A stretch of DNA of 15,058 bases from Aquabacter sp. Lineage in GTDB: Bacteria > Pseudomonadota > Alphaproteobacteria > Rhizobiales > Xanthobacteraceae. The position numbers and the translations under genes were made by a program. Position 1 is the stretch's first letter, and every line of letters starts with the position of its first letter. The stretch spans positions 1-15,058 of the forward strand of contig JASBUY010000272.1 in the NCBI GenBank assembly GCA_030147645.1. The letters run 5' to 3'. The notes below the pieces were generated by a model. The model did no database searches and was not told the DNA's origin. It saw nothing but the letters and a program-made list of their open reading frames with translations. Positions 6,978 through 13,842 of the stretch are shown here, piece by piece.

Positions 6978-7697
6978 ATGGCGTTACGGCATTCCATCAA
7001 GCTCATTGAAGAAATCGCCGACCAGATCAAGGCAAAGATCCTTGCCGGTGGCTACCAGCCCGGAGAACGGTTGAAGCAGGAGCGGCTCGCGGAAGAGTTC
7101 GGCGTCAGCCGCACGCCCGTGCGCGAGGCGCTTTCGCGCCTGGAAGCCCAAGGCCTGGTCTCTCAGCCGCTGCGCCGCAGCGCGGTGGTGACCAAGCCGT
7201 CCGTGCAGGACGTGGTCGAGACGTTTCAGATCCGCTGCGAACTGGAGGGGCTCGCCGGGTCGCTGGCCGCCGAGGCGATCTCCGACGGAGAACTGGCGCG
7301 GCTGGGGGCGGGTCTGGATTCCTGGCGGGCGCGCCTTGACCCGTCTCTGCCCGCCACCAGCCGGGGGCAGGCCGCGCGACAGAAGGCATGGCGCAAATTC
7401 GAGGCGGAGTTTCACGGCGCCATCACGGCCGCGGCGCGCAACCACAATCTGGAGCGGGTGCTGCGCGAACTCATGAGCGGAGCGGTGGGCGCGATCGTGT
7501 CGGCCTCCACGGGCGCCCTCTCGGTTGCCGAGCTGACAGAGCATCTCGATCGCCACTCCGCCATCTTCGACGCGCTCCGCACCCGCGATCCCCAGGAAGC
7601 CCGCCGGGCCATCGTCGTGGACGTGGTCGCCACCGGTGATTTCGTGACCGGTTGGTATCGCACCCTCGGAACGCGGGAGCCGACGTCCCAGAAATAG
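6978..7697 (+). CDS. GntR family regulator with FCD domain (FadR subfamily)
   Basis: The 239-residue cytoplasmic regulator has an N-terminal GntR winged helix at about 6-75: ILAGGYQPGERLKQERLAEE, then FGVSRTPVREALSRLEAQGL, the recognition region. A helical FCD ligand domain follows at about 80-225: FQIRCELEGLAGSLAAE, EFHGAIT (H146) and EHLDRHSAIFDAL (189-193). FCD domains usually bind a metal and a carboxylate through several histidines; the last one, normally in a helix like RAMxxH, appears replaced by D215 in AIVVDVVATGDF, so the metal site may differ. GAAGGG precedes ATG 6978. An in-frame extension to GTG 6831 lacks a ribosome site and resembles no GntR N-terminus. It stands between two cyclase genes with 253- and 121-nt gaps; no metabolic target gene is adjacent. 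Confidence 0.92.
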   Translation: MALRHSIKLIEEIADQIKAKILAGGYQPGERLKQERLAEEFGVSRTPVREALSRLEAQGLVSQPLRRSAVVTKPSVQDVVETFQIRCELEGLAGSLAAEAISDGELARLGAGLDSWRARLDPSLPATSRGQAARQKAWRKFEAEFHGAITAAARNHNLERVLRELMSGAVGAIVSASTGALSVAELTEHLDRHSAIFDALRTRDPQEARRAIVVDVVATGDFVTGWYRTLGTREPTSQK

Positions 7698-7736
7698 GGA
7701 CTTCGGGCGGCAGTTGCAACCTGAAATAGCGGAATG

Positions 7737-7773
7737 TGACGGTCTGCACGAAACCGCTTGATTTTGACGGTCT
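7737..7773 (+). repeat. Direct repeat TGACGGTCT x2 before the PAS-GGDEF gene
   Basis: Identical 9-mers lie at 7737-7745 and 7765-7773, 28 bp start to start, inside the 121-nt gap after GntR. Paired sites for a dimeric regulator are possible; chance duplication cannot be excluded. No clear -10/-35 is seen around them. Confidence 0.35.
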
Positions 7774-7805
7774 TTGGGTCTCTGGTGTGTGAAATTCCAG
7801 GGCAC

Positions 7806-7810
7806 GGGGA
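7806..7810 (+). promoter_or_regulatory. Ribosome binding site for the interrupted cyclase gene
   Basis: GGGGA sits 8 nt before GTG 7819. It favours that start over in-frame TTG 7774 and GTG 7789, and shows the 5' fragment still has initiation signals. Confidence 0.5.
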
Positions 7811-7818
7811 CCGGAAGA

Positions 7819-8031
7819 GTGGTCCAGCAAAATTCGTACGCCTTCTTTGCGCGACTGTTGGATACAATCGATATTGGGTTTTGCCTATTCGATTCCGAGG
7901 ATAGGGCTGTCCTTTGGAACGATACTTTTTTGCGATTCTTTCCCGAGCATGCCGCGGATATTTACGTCGGGGAGCCGTACCGGGATAATCTACACCGGTT
8001 CTTTGCCAGCCGGGTCGATCCGGCCGATTAA
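7819..8031 (+). CDS. 5' fragment of PAS-PAS-PAS-GGDEF gene, ends at in-frame TAA
   Basis: Seventy codons encode the first half of a PAS domain of the PAS_7 type: LLDTIDIGFCLFDSEDRAVL, then WNDTFLRFFPEHA and GEPYRDNLHRFF. Translation then meets TAA at 8029. The next codons in the same frame (AHFESLIGEAINRNRSLSRP, then FTFLHRGRRLRVTS) complete the same PAS domain, so this is one gene split by a nonsense codon, not two genes. By count this segment is about 51 percent GC (108 of the 210 bases 7821-8030), whereas a 60-base sample just downstream (8101-8160) is about 78 percent. It is rich in codons unusual for such genomes (TTT, CTA, AGG, ACT, TTG, CGA). Standing alone the 70-residue peptide would be half a PAS domain and probably not fold. 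Confidence 0.75.
   Translation: MVQQNSYAFFARLLDTIDIGFCLFDSEDRAVLWNDTFLRFFPEHAADIYVGEPYRDNLHRFFASRVDPAD
8029..8031 (+). other. In-frame stop codon inside a conserved PAS domain
   Basis: TAA occupies the 71st codon after GTG 7819. The frame is identical on both sides and no insertion or deletion is needed to join them. A single change from GAA, CAA or AAA would explain it. Possible causes are a nonsense mutation, readthrough or a sequence error. Confidence 0.85.
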
Positions 8032-8046
8032 GCGCATTTCGAAAGC

Positions 8047-9522
8047 TTGATCGGGGAGGCCATCAACCGGAATCGCTCCCTGTCCCGTCCCTTCACCTTT
8101 CTCCATCGCGGGCGCCGCCTGCGGGTCACGTCGCTGATCACCCCCTCCGGGGGGCGGCTGCGCGTGTGGCAGGATCTGGAGCCCGATACCCGCAAGGGCG
8201 AGGCCGCGCCCTCCTGGGACACCTTCCCCATCGACCTGCTGGACCATATCGCCGACGGCGCGACGGTGATCGATCAGGACGACAAGATCGTCGCCGCCAA
8301 TCGCGAATTCCATGTGCTCTACGACGTGCCGCAGGGCCGCTCCGTCATCGGCCGGAGCCTCGCGCAGGTGGTGGCGGAGGCCTGGGCCGGCGCCGGTGAA
8401 AGGCCGCCGGCAGGCCGAAGCCTTTTCGCCGGAAGCGTCCATGCCATGGTCGGGCCGTTCGAGGTGGAATTGCCGGACGGCCAATGGCGCCGCGTCAGCG
8501 CCCGTCCGCTGGCGAGCGGCTCGGGTTATTTCAGCCATGCGGACATCACGGTGCTGAAGCGCCAGCAGTACGATCTGCTGGTGGCGGAGCGGCGGGCGCG
8601 GGAAGGCGAGTACAAGTACCGACTGCTGGCCGAGAATGCGAGTGACGTGATCATCGCCATGTCGGCCGATCTGCGCATCCAATTCGTCTCGCCGGCCGTG
8701 CGCCGGGTGCTGGGCTGGGGGCCGGAAGACCTGACCGGCGCGGACCTCACGCAATTTATCGACGCGGACGGTCGCGCCGCCTTCCTGCCCGCGCGCAGCC
8801 GCGCCGACCAGGCGCGGGATCGCCACGCGACCTTCACCTGCCAGATGCGCACGGCTTCCGACGCCTGGGTCTGGATGGAGGCGTCGGTGGGTCTGCTCCC
8901 CGGTGAGGCGGCAGGAGACCATGCCATCGCCATGGTCTGCAGCTTTCGCGACGTGACCGAACGGGTGCGCGCCGAGCGCGCGCTGAAGCTCGCCCATGAC
9001 GAATTGTCGTCCATGGCCGCGACGGACGCGCTGACGGGCCTTGCAAACCGCCGCCGGTTCGACGCGGTGTTCGAAATGGAATGGCGCCGCGCTCTGCGCG
9101 ATCTCCGCCCCCTCGCCCTCATGCTGATCGATGTGGATCACTTCAAGGCGGTCAATGACGGCCACGGCCATGTCATTGGCGACGAATGCCTGCGCCGGGT
9201 GGCGCACCTGCTGCGCGCCAGCATGCGCCGGCCCGGTGATCTTGCGGCGCGCTATGGTGGCGAGGAATTCGCAGTCCTGCTCCCCGACACGCCTTCGGCG
9301 GGGACGCTGGCGGTGGTGGAGAAGATCCGCTCGGCCGTGGAAACAGAGGACTGGGACCGCATCCATCCCGACTTGCCGCGCCTCACGGTCAGCATTGGCG
9401 TGTGCTGCGCGCCGCGTGCGACGGCGGTGAGCATGGGGGAGATGATCCGCTGCGCGGACGAGGCCCTATATCGCGCGAAAAACGGCGGCCGGAACCGGTT
9501 CGATATTCACGAGATCGCCTGA
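8047..9522 (+). CDS. PAS-PAS-GGDEF diguanylate cyclase, downstream part of the interrupted gene
   Basis: The frame after the TAA is open for 491 codons from TTG 8047. It holds the end of PAS1 (to about 45), PAS2 (about 62-170: LLDHIADGATVIDQDDKIVA), a coiled link, PAS3 (about 188-305: LLAENASDVIIAMSADLRIQ, then CSFRDVTERVRAERAL) and a GGDEF domain from DALTGLANRRRF (327). GGEEF is at 404-408, and RPGD at 395-398 is a complete inhibitory RxxD. There are no membrane segments, so it is cytoplasmic. All catalytic residues are intact, arguing that the domain is still selected or only recently disabled. TTG 8047 has a poor ribosome site. GTG 8164 has a G6 run 9 nt before it and would give a PAS2-PAS3-GGDEF protein by reinitiation. 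The original gene most likely began at GTG 7819. Confidence 0.85.
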   Translation: MIGEAINRNRSLSRPFTFLHRGRRLRVTSLITPSGGRLRVWQDLEPDTRKGEAAPSWDTFPIDLLDHIADGATVIDQDDKIVAANREFHVLYDVPQGRSVIGRSLAQVVAEAWAGAGERPPAGRSLFAGSVHAMVGPFEVELPDGQWRRVSARPLASGSGYFSHADITVLKRQQYDLLVAERRAREGEYKYRLLAENASDVIIAMSADLRIQFVSPAVRRVLGWGPEDLTGADLTQFIDADGRAAFLPARSRADQARDRHATFTCQMRTASDAWVWMEASVGLLPGEAAGDHAIAMVCSFRDVTERVRAERALKLAHDELSSMAATDALTGLANRRRFDAVFEMEWRRALRDLRPLALMLIDVDHFKAVNDGHGHVIGDECLRRVAHLLRASMRRPGDLAARYGGEEFAVLLPDTPSAGTLAVVEKIRSAVETEDWDRIHPDLPRLTVSIGVCCAPRATAVSMGEMIRCADEALYRAKNGGRNRFDIHEIA

Positions 9523-9527
9523 TGGGC

Positions 9528-9552
9528 GCGGCGGGCGCCGCATTTCATGAAA
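9528..9552 (+). terminator. GC hairpin plus 10-bp palindrome after the cyclase gene
   Basis: GCGGC-GGGC-GCCGC (9528-9541) forms a 5-bp stem 5 nt after the stop, followed by ATTT, a poor U-tract. Directly overlapping is TTTCATGAAA (9543-9552), a perfect 10-bp palindrome. The hairpin may end the cyclase transcript and the palindrome could be an operator for ugpB downstream. Both roles are inferred. Confidence 0.35.
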
Positions 9553-9622
9553 CTGTGAACCGGTGACGGCATGGTGCATTGGATGCGCGATCCGGGTTAC
9601 GTTGCGAAAGCGCGCGCCTTGC

Positions 9623-9647
9623 CCCTGCGAAAAAGCCACGGGCAGGG
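9623..9647 (+). promoter_or_regulatory. Inverted repeat CCCTGC-N13-GCAGGG in the ugpB leader
   Basis: Perfect 6-bp arms and a 13-nt A-rich centre end 22 nt before the ugpB ribosome site. It may be an operator or a leader hairpin. I found no convincing PhoB box (CTGTCAT pair with 11-bp period) in 9523-9681. Confidence 0.3.
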
Positions 9648-9669
9648 AAAACATGCCCCCGAAGCGACG

Positions 9670-9675
9670 AAGGAG
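9670..9675 (+). promoter_or_regulatory. ugpB: Strong ribosome binding site deciding the ugpB start
   Basis: AAGGAG lies 6 nt before ATG 9682. It rules out the open upstream extension to 9571 and places a signal peptide at the N-terminus. Confidence 0.85.
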
Positions 9676-9681
9676 ACAGCC

Positions 9682-11022
9682 ATGCAGCGTCGGGACTTCC
9701 TTCTGGGATCGGCCGCCCTTGCCGCAGCGGGCGTACTCGGCATGCCCTCCGCGCGCGCCCAGGCGCCGGTGACCCTCAGTTTCTGGCACGCCATGTCGGG
9801 CGCGCTCGGCGAGCGCGTGACCCAGGTCTGCGACACCTTCAATGCCAGCCAGGCGGGCGTGCGGGTCGAACCCGTGTTCAAGGGCAGCTATGTGGAGACC
9901 ATGACCGCCGCGGTCGCGGCCTTCCGCGCCGGCCGGGCGCCGCATCTCGTCCAGGTCTTCGAGGTGGGAACGGGCTCCATGCTCGGCGCAGGCCCGGCCG
10001 TGCGCCAGGTCTGGCAATTGGCGCAGGAGACCGGCGTGCGCCTCGACCCCGCCGCCTATGTGCCGGCGGTGCGCGGCTATTACAGCCTGCCGGACGGACG
10101 CATGGCCTCTATGCCGTTCAATTCCTCGACCCCCATCGCCTGGATCAATGCCAGCCTGTTCGAGCGCGCGGGTCTCGACCCCGCCAAGCCGCCGGCCACC
10201 TGGGAGGAGACCGCGACGGCGGCCCAGGTGCTGAAAGCAAAGGCGGGCGCCAAGGTACCGCTCACCACCGCCTGGCCGAGCTGGGTGCTGATGGAAAATT
10301 ACGGCGCCATCCACGATCTTCCCTATGCCACCAAGGACAATGGCTTCGAAGGGCTCGGCGCCGAACTGGTCTGCAACGCGCCGGCTTATGTGAAACAGAT
10401 CCAGCGCATTCTCGACCTCGCGAAGGAGGGCCTGTTCGTTTATGGCGGGCGCGGCGCGAGCGGGGATCAGCTCTTCCCGGCGGGGGATTGCGGCATCTCC
10501 TTCAATTCCTCGGCGGCCCGGGCGGGCTTTGCCAGGGACGCGAAATTCCCCTTCCGCGCGGCCATGCTGCCCTATGATCCGAGCGTGAAGGCGCAGCCGA
10601 ACAATTCCATCATTGGCGGCGCCAGCCTGTGGGCCATGACCGCCCCGAACCGCACGCCGGCCGAATATGCCGCCGCCGCGACCTTCCTCGCCGCCCTCGC
10701 CGAGCCGAAGGCGGACGCGAAATGGGCGGAAGTGACGGGCTATGTGCCCGGCACCAACGCGGGTGGGCAGGAACTGACCGCCCAGGGCTATTTCGCCCGC
10801 ACGCCGGACGCCGAGATCGCGGTGCGCCAGCTGGCGCGGGGCACTGTGACGGTGAATTCCAAGGGATTGCGCCTCGGCCGCCTGCCGGAAATCCGCTCCA
10901 TCCTGGAAGAGGAGCTGGAAGCCGCGCTTCAGGGCCGCCAGAGCGCCCAGGGCGCGTTGGACGCCACCGTGACGCGCGGCAACAAGGTGCTTCGGGAGTT
11001 CGAGGCGTCCATGCGCGGCTGA
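9682..11022 (+). CDS. ugpB: Glycerol-3-phosphate ABC importer, periplasmic binding protein UgpB
   Basis: The 446-residue precursor is the solute receptor of the sn-glycerol-3-phosphate importer. A signal peptide (1-26) starts MQRRDFLLGS, which looks twin-arginine-like, has a hydrophobic stretch, and ends with A-R-A before Q27. The mature part follows E. coli UgpB from memory along its length: LSFWHAMSG (32-40), FEVGTGSM, GYYSLPDG, PFNSSTP (145-151), ENYGAIHDLPYATKDNGFEG, GDCGISFNSSAA, MLPYD, IIGGASLW (310-317), TGYVP, KGLRLGRLPEIR and LDATVTRGNKVLREFE. It captures G3P, and in relatives glycerophosphodiesters, and delivers it to UgpA/UgpE. First gene of a four-gene operon; ugpA begins 13 nt later. 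In E. coli this operon answers to phosphate starvation; no PhoB site could be confirmed here. Confidence 0.95.
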   Translation: MQRRDFLLGSAALAAAGVLGMPSARAQAPVTLSFWHAMSGALGERVTQVCDTFNASQAGVRVEPVFKGSYVETMTAAVAAFRAGRAPHLVQVFEVGTGSMLGAGPAVRQVWQLAQETGVRLDPAAYVPAVRGYYSLPDGRMASMPFNSSTPIAWINASLFERAGLDPAKPPATWEETATAAQVLKAKAGAKVPLTTAWPSWVLMENYGAIHDLPYATKDNGFEGLGAELVCNAPAYVKQIQRILDLAKEGLFVYGGRGASGDQLFPAGDCGISFNSSAARAGFARDAKFPFRAAMLPYDPSVKAQPNNSIIGGASLWAMTAPNRTPAEYAAAATFLAALAEPKADAKWAEVTGYVPGTNAGGQELTAQGYFARTPDAEIAVRQLARGTVTVNSKGLRLGRLPEIRSILEEELEAALQGRQSAQGALDATVTRGNKVLREFEASMRG

Positions 11023-11035
11023 GCGCCGGAGGGTC

Positions 11036-11923
11036 ATGAGCGAACGGCGGACGGTATTTGCGGGAAGCGCGCTTCCGGTGCTTTTGGTGGCGCCGCAGGT
11101 GTTGCTCACGGCCGTCTTCTTCCTGTGGCCCGCCGCGCGGGCGGTGCAGGCCTCCCTTGAGCGCGGCGATGCGTTCGGCCTGTCCGTCCGCTTTGTGGGC
11201 CTTGCGAATTTCGCGGATTTGTTCGCGGACCCGCTTTATATCGCAGCCATCTGGCGGACCCTGTTCTTCTGCGGCGCGGTGAGCCTCATTTCCATGGGAA
11301 CGGCCCTGCTCCTGGCGCTGTGCGCGGACGCGGTCGTGCGCGGGCGAGTCTTCTACCGCACGGCCCTCATCTGGCCCTATGCGGTGGCGCCGGTCGTATC
11401 GGCGGCGGTATGGCTGCTCATGCTGCACCCCCAGGTGGGGTGGCTGACACCGGCGCTGGAGCGGCTCGGCATCGCGTGGAACTATCGGCTCGATGATGCG
11501 CAGGCCATGCTGCTCGTGATCCTCGCCTCGGCGTGGAAGCAGGTCAGCTACAATTTCATCTTCTTCCTCGCGGCGCTCCAGGCCATTCCCACATCGCTTG
11601 TGGAGGCCGCGCGCATGGACGGCGCCGGGCCGGTGCGGCGCTTCCTCACCATCCTGTTTCCCCTGCTCGCGCCCACCACCGGCTTTCTTCTCAGCGTGAA
11701 CATCGCCTATTCGGCCTTCGAGACCTTCGGCACCATCGAGGCGCTGACGCGCGGCGGGCCGGGCCAGGCGACGGAGACCTTGATGATGAAGGTCTATCGC
11801 GACGGGGTGGTCAATCTCGACCTCGGCGCCTCCTCGGCGCAGTCGGTCGTACTGATGGCCGGCACCATGGGCCTCGTCGCGCTCCAGGTGCTGATGATGC
11901 GCCGGCGGAGGGATGTGGCATGA
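11036..11923 (+). CDS. ugpA: Glycerol-3-phosphate ABC importer permease UgpA
   Basis: The 295-residue inner-membrane permease has six predicted helices; the first is at about 11-34. The cytoplasmic loop that contacts the ATPase carries the EAA motif, EAARMDGAGPVRRFLTILFP (190-209). AYSAFETFGTIEALTRGGPG and TETLMMKVYRDG near the C-terminus are characteristic of UgpA and related sugar permeases. Length is the same as E. coli UgpA. Start ATG 11036 follows GGAGGG. The stop TGA overlaps the ugpE start as ATGA, implying translational coupling and equal amounts of the two permease halves. Confidence 0.95.
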   Translation: MSERRTVFAGSALPVLLVAPQVLLTAVFFLWPAARAVQASLERGDAFGLSVRFVGLANFADLFADPLYIAAIWRTLFFCGAVSLISMGTALLLALCADAVVRGRVFYRTALIWPYAVAPVVSAAVWLLMLHPQVGWLTPALERLGIAWNYRLDDAQAMLLVILASAWKQVSYNFIFFLAALQAIPTSLVEAARMDGAGPVRRFLTILFPLLAPTTGFLLSVNIAYSAFETFGTIEALTRGGPGQATETLMMKVYRDGVVNLDLGASSAQSVVLMAGTMGLVALQVLMMRRRRDVA

Positions 11924-12753
11924 CACCCTCCCGCCTGCTCACCCATGGCATGCTGCTGGTGGGCGTCCTGCTCTTCTTCCTTCCGGTCTGGCTGGTCTTC
12001 GCGGCTTCCACGCAGGACGCCTCGGCCTTGAGCCGGGGGGAGATCAGCATCCTGCCGCGCCTGGAGGGCTTCGGCATCTATTGGCAGGTGCTCACCGGCA
12101 CCGGCGCGGGCGCCCAGCAGGGGGCGGTGTGGCGCATGCTGGGCGTAAGCTTCGCCATGGCGCTCGCCATCGCCGGGGGAAAGCTGGTGGTCTCCGTGCT
12201 CGCAGCCTATGCCGTCGCCTTCTTTCGCTTTCCCCTGCGCCTCGTCTGCTTCTGGGTCATTTTCCTCACCCTCATGCTGCCGGTGGAGGTGCGCATCATG
12301 CCCACTTTCGAACTGGTGGCGGATTTCGGCCTCATCGACTCATTCGGCGGGCTGGTTTTGCCGCTGGTCGCCTCGGCCACCGCGACGCTGCTCTATCGCC
12401 AGACGTTTTTGCTGCTGCCGGATGAATTGGTGGAAGCCGCGCGCATGGACGGCGCCGGTCCGCTCCGCTTCCTGCGCGACATGGCGCTGCCGCTCAGCGC
12501 CACCAACACCGCCGCCTTGTTCGTGATCCTCTTCGTCTATGGCTGGAACCAGTATCTCTGGCCGCTCATCGCGGTGACGGATACCAACCTTCAGACCATC
12601 ATGGTCGGGATCGTGCGGATGATCGGCACCGAGGGGCAGACCTATTGGAACCGCGTCATGGCCACCGCCATGCTCGCTTTGGTGCCGCCCGTTCTGGTGG
12701 TGCTGGTCATGCAGCGCTGGTTCGTGAAGGGACTGGCGGAGGGCAGCACGTGA
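11920..12753 (+). CDS. ugpE: Glycerol-3-phosphate ABC importer permease UgpE
   Basis: The 277-residue inner-membrane permease forms the second half of the channel. Six helices are predicted, with the first at 11-28. The EAA motif is VEAARMDGAGPLRFLRDMAL (171-190). VRIMPTFELVADFGLIDS and FVYGWNQYLWPLIAVTD match UgpE wording. The loop RGEISILPRLEGFGIYWQVL is the usual periplasmic stretch after helix 1. Start ATG 11920 lies inside the end of ugpA (ATGA) with GGAGG a few nt before. An upstream in-frame extension merely lies over ugpA in another frame and is discarded. The stop overlaps the ugpC GTG. Confidence 0.94.
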   Translation: MTPSRLLTHGMLLVGVLLFFLPVWLVFAASTQDASALSRGEISILPRLEGFGIYWQVLTGTGAGAQQGAVWRMLGVSFAMALAIAGGKLVVSVLAAYAVAFFRFPLRLVCFWVIFLTLMLPVEVRIMPTFELVADFGLIDSFGGLVLPLVASATATLLYRQTFLLLPDELVEAARMDGAGPLRFLRDMALPLSATNTAALFVILFVYGWNQYLWPLIAVTDTNLQTIMVGIVRMIGTEGQTYWNRVMATAMLALVPPVLVVLVMQRWFVKGLAEGST

Positions 12754-13832
12754 GCGCGCGGCTGGAGCTTGAGGGACTGTCCAAGGCGTTCGGCCGAACC
12801 GGCGTGCTGCATGCCGTCGATTTGTGCGCCGAGCCGGGGGACATGGTGGTCATTGTAGGCGCGTCGGGCTGCGGAAAATCCACCTTGCTGCGCCTCGTCG
12901 CAGGCCTCGAGACGCCGAGCGCCGGGCGCGTGCGGCTTGATGGGCGGGACATCACGCCGCTCGATCCGGCGTCGCGCGACATGGCCATGGTGTTCCAGAA
13001 TTACGCGCTTTACCCCCATATGAGCGTGTTCGACAACATGGCCTATGGGCTCCGCCTGCGCGGGCTCTCGCGCGCGCAGATCAGCGACAAAGTAGGCAAG
13101 GCCGCCGACATGCTGGGGCTCGGCGCGCTCTTGTCGCGCAAGCCGCGCCAATTGTCGGGTGGGCAGCGCCAGCGCGTCGCCATGGGCCGCGCCATCGTGC
13201 GCGAACCGCGCCTGTTCCTGTTCGACGAGCCCTTGTCCAATCTCGACGCCAAGCTGCGCCTCGCCATGCGGGTGGAAATCCGCCGACTCCAGAAAAGCCT
13301 CGGCACCACGAGCCTGTATGTGACCCACGATCAGGTGGAGGCCATGACGCTCGCGGATCGGCTGGTGGTGATGGAGGAGGGCCGCGCGGTGCAGGTGGCG
13401 CCGCCGCTGGAAATCTATCGTCGCCCCGCGACGCTCTATGTGGCGGGCTTCATGGGCGCCCCGCCCATGAACCTCCTGTCGGCGACGCTGGTCGCGGACG
13501 GAACCGCCGCGCGCCTTGAGGGCGGCATGGTCCTGCCCTTCGCCGACGGCCGGCGGAGCGGCGCCGACGGGCTGGCCTTGATGGTCGGCATCCGCCCCGA
13601 GCATGTGGAGGTGGGGGGCGAGAGATCATCTCCCGCGCTCCCGGCGCAGGTTGAGTTGCGCGAGCCGCTGGGCGCCGAGACCATTCTCATCTGCCGTCTG
13701 ACTGGCGGTGAGATGGTGTCACTGCGCCTGACGGGGGAACCGCCGGAGACGGACCGGATCGAAATCCGCCTGCCGGCGCGCCATCTTCACGTCTTCGATG
13801 CCGCAAGCGGGCTGCGGCTCGATCCCGGCTGA
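12750..13832 (+). CDS. ugpC: Glycerol-3-phosphate ABC importer ATPase UgpC
   Basis: The 360-residue cytoplasmic ATPase powers the importer as a homodimer. Walker A GASGCGKST is at 37-45, Q-loop VFQNYALYPHMSV with Q83, signature LSGGQRQRVAMGRAI at 135-149, Walker B LFLFDEP at 155-161, D-loop SNLDAK at 163-168 and H-loop THDQVEAMTLADR with H193. A C-terminal TOBE/regulatory region (about 240-355) holds GIRPEHVEV. This is the MalK/UgpC (CUT1) subfamily, whose ATPases can be shared among sugar importers. Start GTG 12750 overlaps the ugpE stop as GTGA and has GGAGGG 6 nt upstream; the longer open frame to 12645 lies over ugpE. No ugpQ phosphodiesterase follows; argG lies immediately opposite. Confidence 0.94.
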   Translation: MSARLELEGLSKAFGRTGVLHAVDLCAEPGDMVVIVGASGCGKSTLLRLVAGLETPSAGRVRLDGRDITPLDPASRDMAMVFQNYALYPHMSVFDNMAYGLRLRGLSRAQISDKVGKAADMLGLGALLSRKPRQLSGGQRQRVAMGRAIVREPRLFLFDEPLSNLDAKLRLAMRVEIRRLQKSLGTTSLYVTHDQVEAMTLADRLVVMEEGRAVQVAPPLEIYRRPATLYVAGFMGAPPMNLLSATLVADGTAARLEGGMVLPFADGRRSGADGLALMVGIRPEHVEVGGERSSPALPAQVELREPLGAETILICRLTGGEMVSLRLTGEPPETDRIEIRLPARHLHVFDAASGLRLDPG

Positions 13833-13835
13833 GGC

Positions 13836-13842
<7 letters not shown>
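13826..13842. terminator. Shared inverted repeat holding both convergent stop codons
   Basis: CGGCTGA-GGC-TCAGCCG is a perfect 7-bp stem with a 3-nt loop. Its left arm ends with the ugpC TGA and its right arm begins with the argG stop read on the other strand. No T-run follows on either side, so Rho-independent termination is uncertain, but the hairpin could act on both transcripts. Confidence 0.45.

Noticed and set aside
8029..8031. Selenocysteine or pyrrolysine recoding of the internal stop
   Set aside because: The codon is TAA, not TGA or TAG, so these known recodings do not apply.
9546..9570. PhoB box upstream of ugpB (CTGTGAA with CGGTGAC)
   Set aside because: The two near-repeats are 8 bp apart rather than 11 and match CTGTCAT poorly.
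9571..9681. 37-codon upstream extension of ugpB
   Set aside because: It would bury the signal peptide, and AAGGAG sits correctly before ATG 9682.
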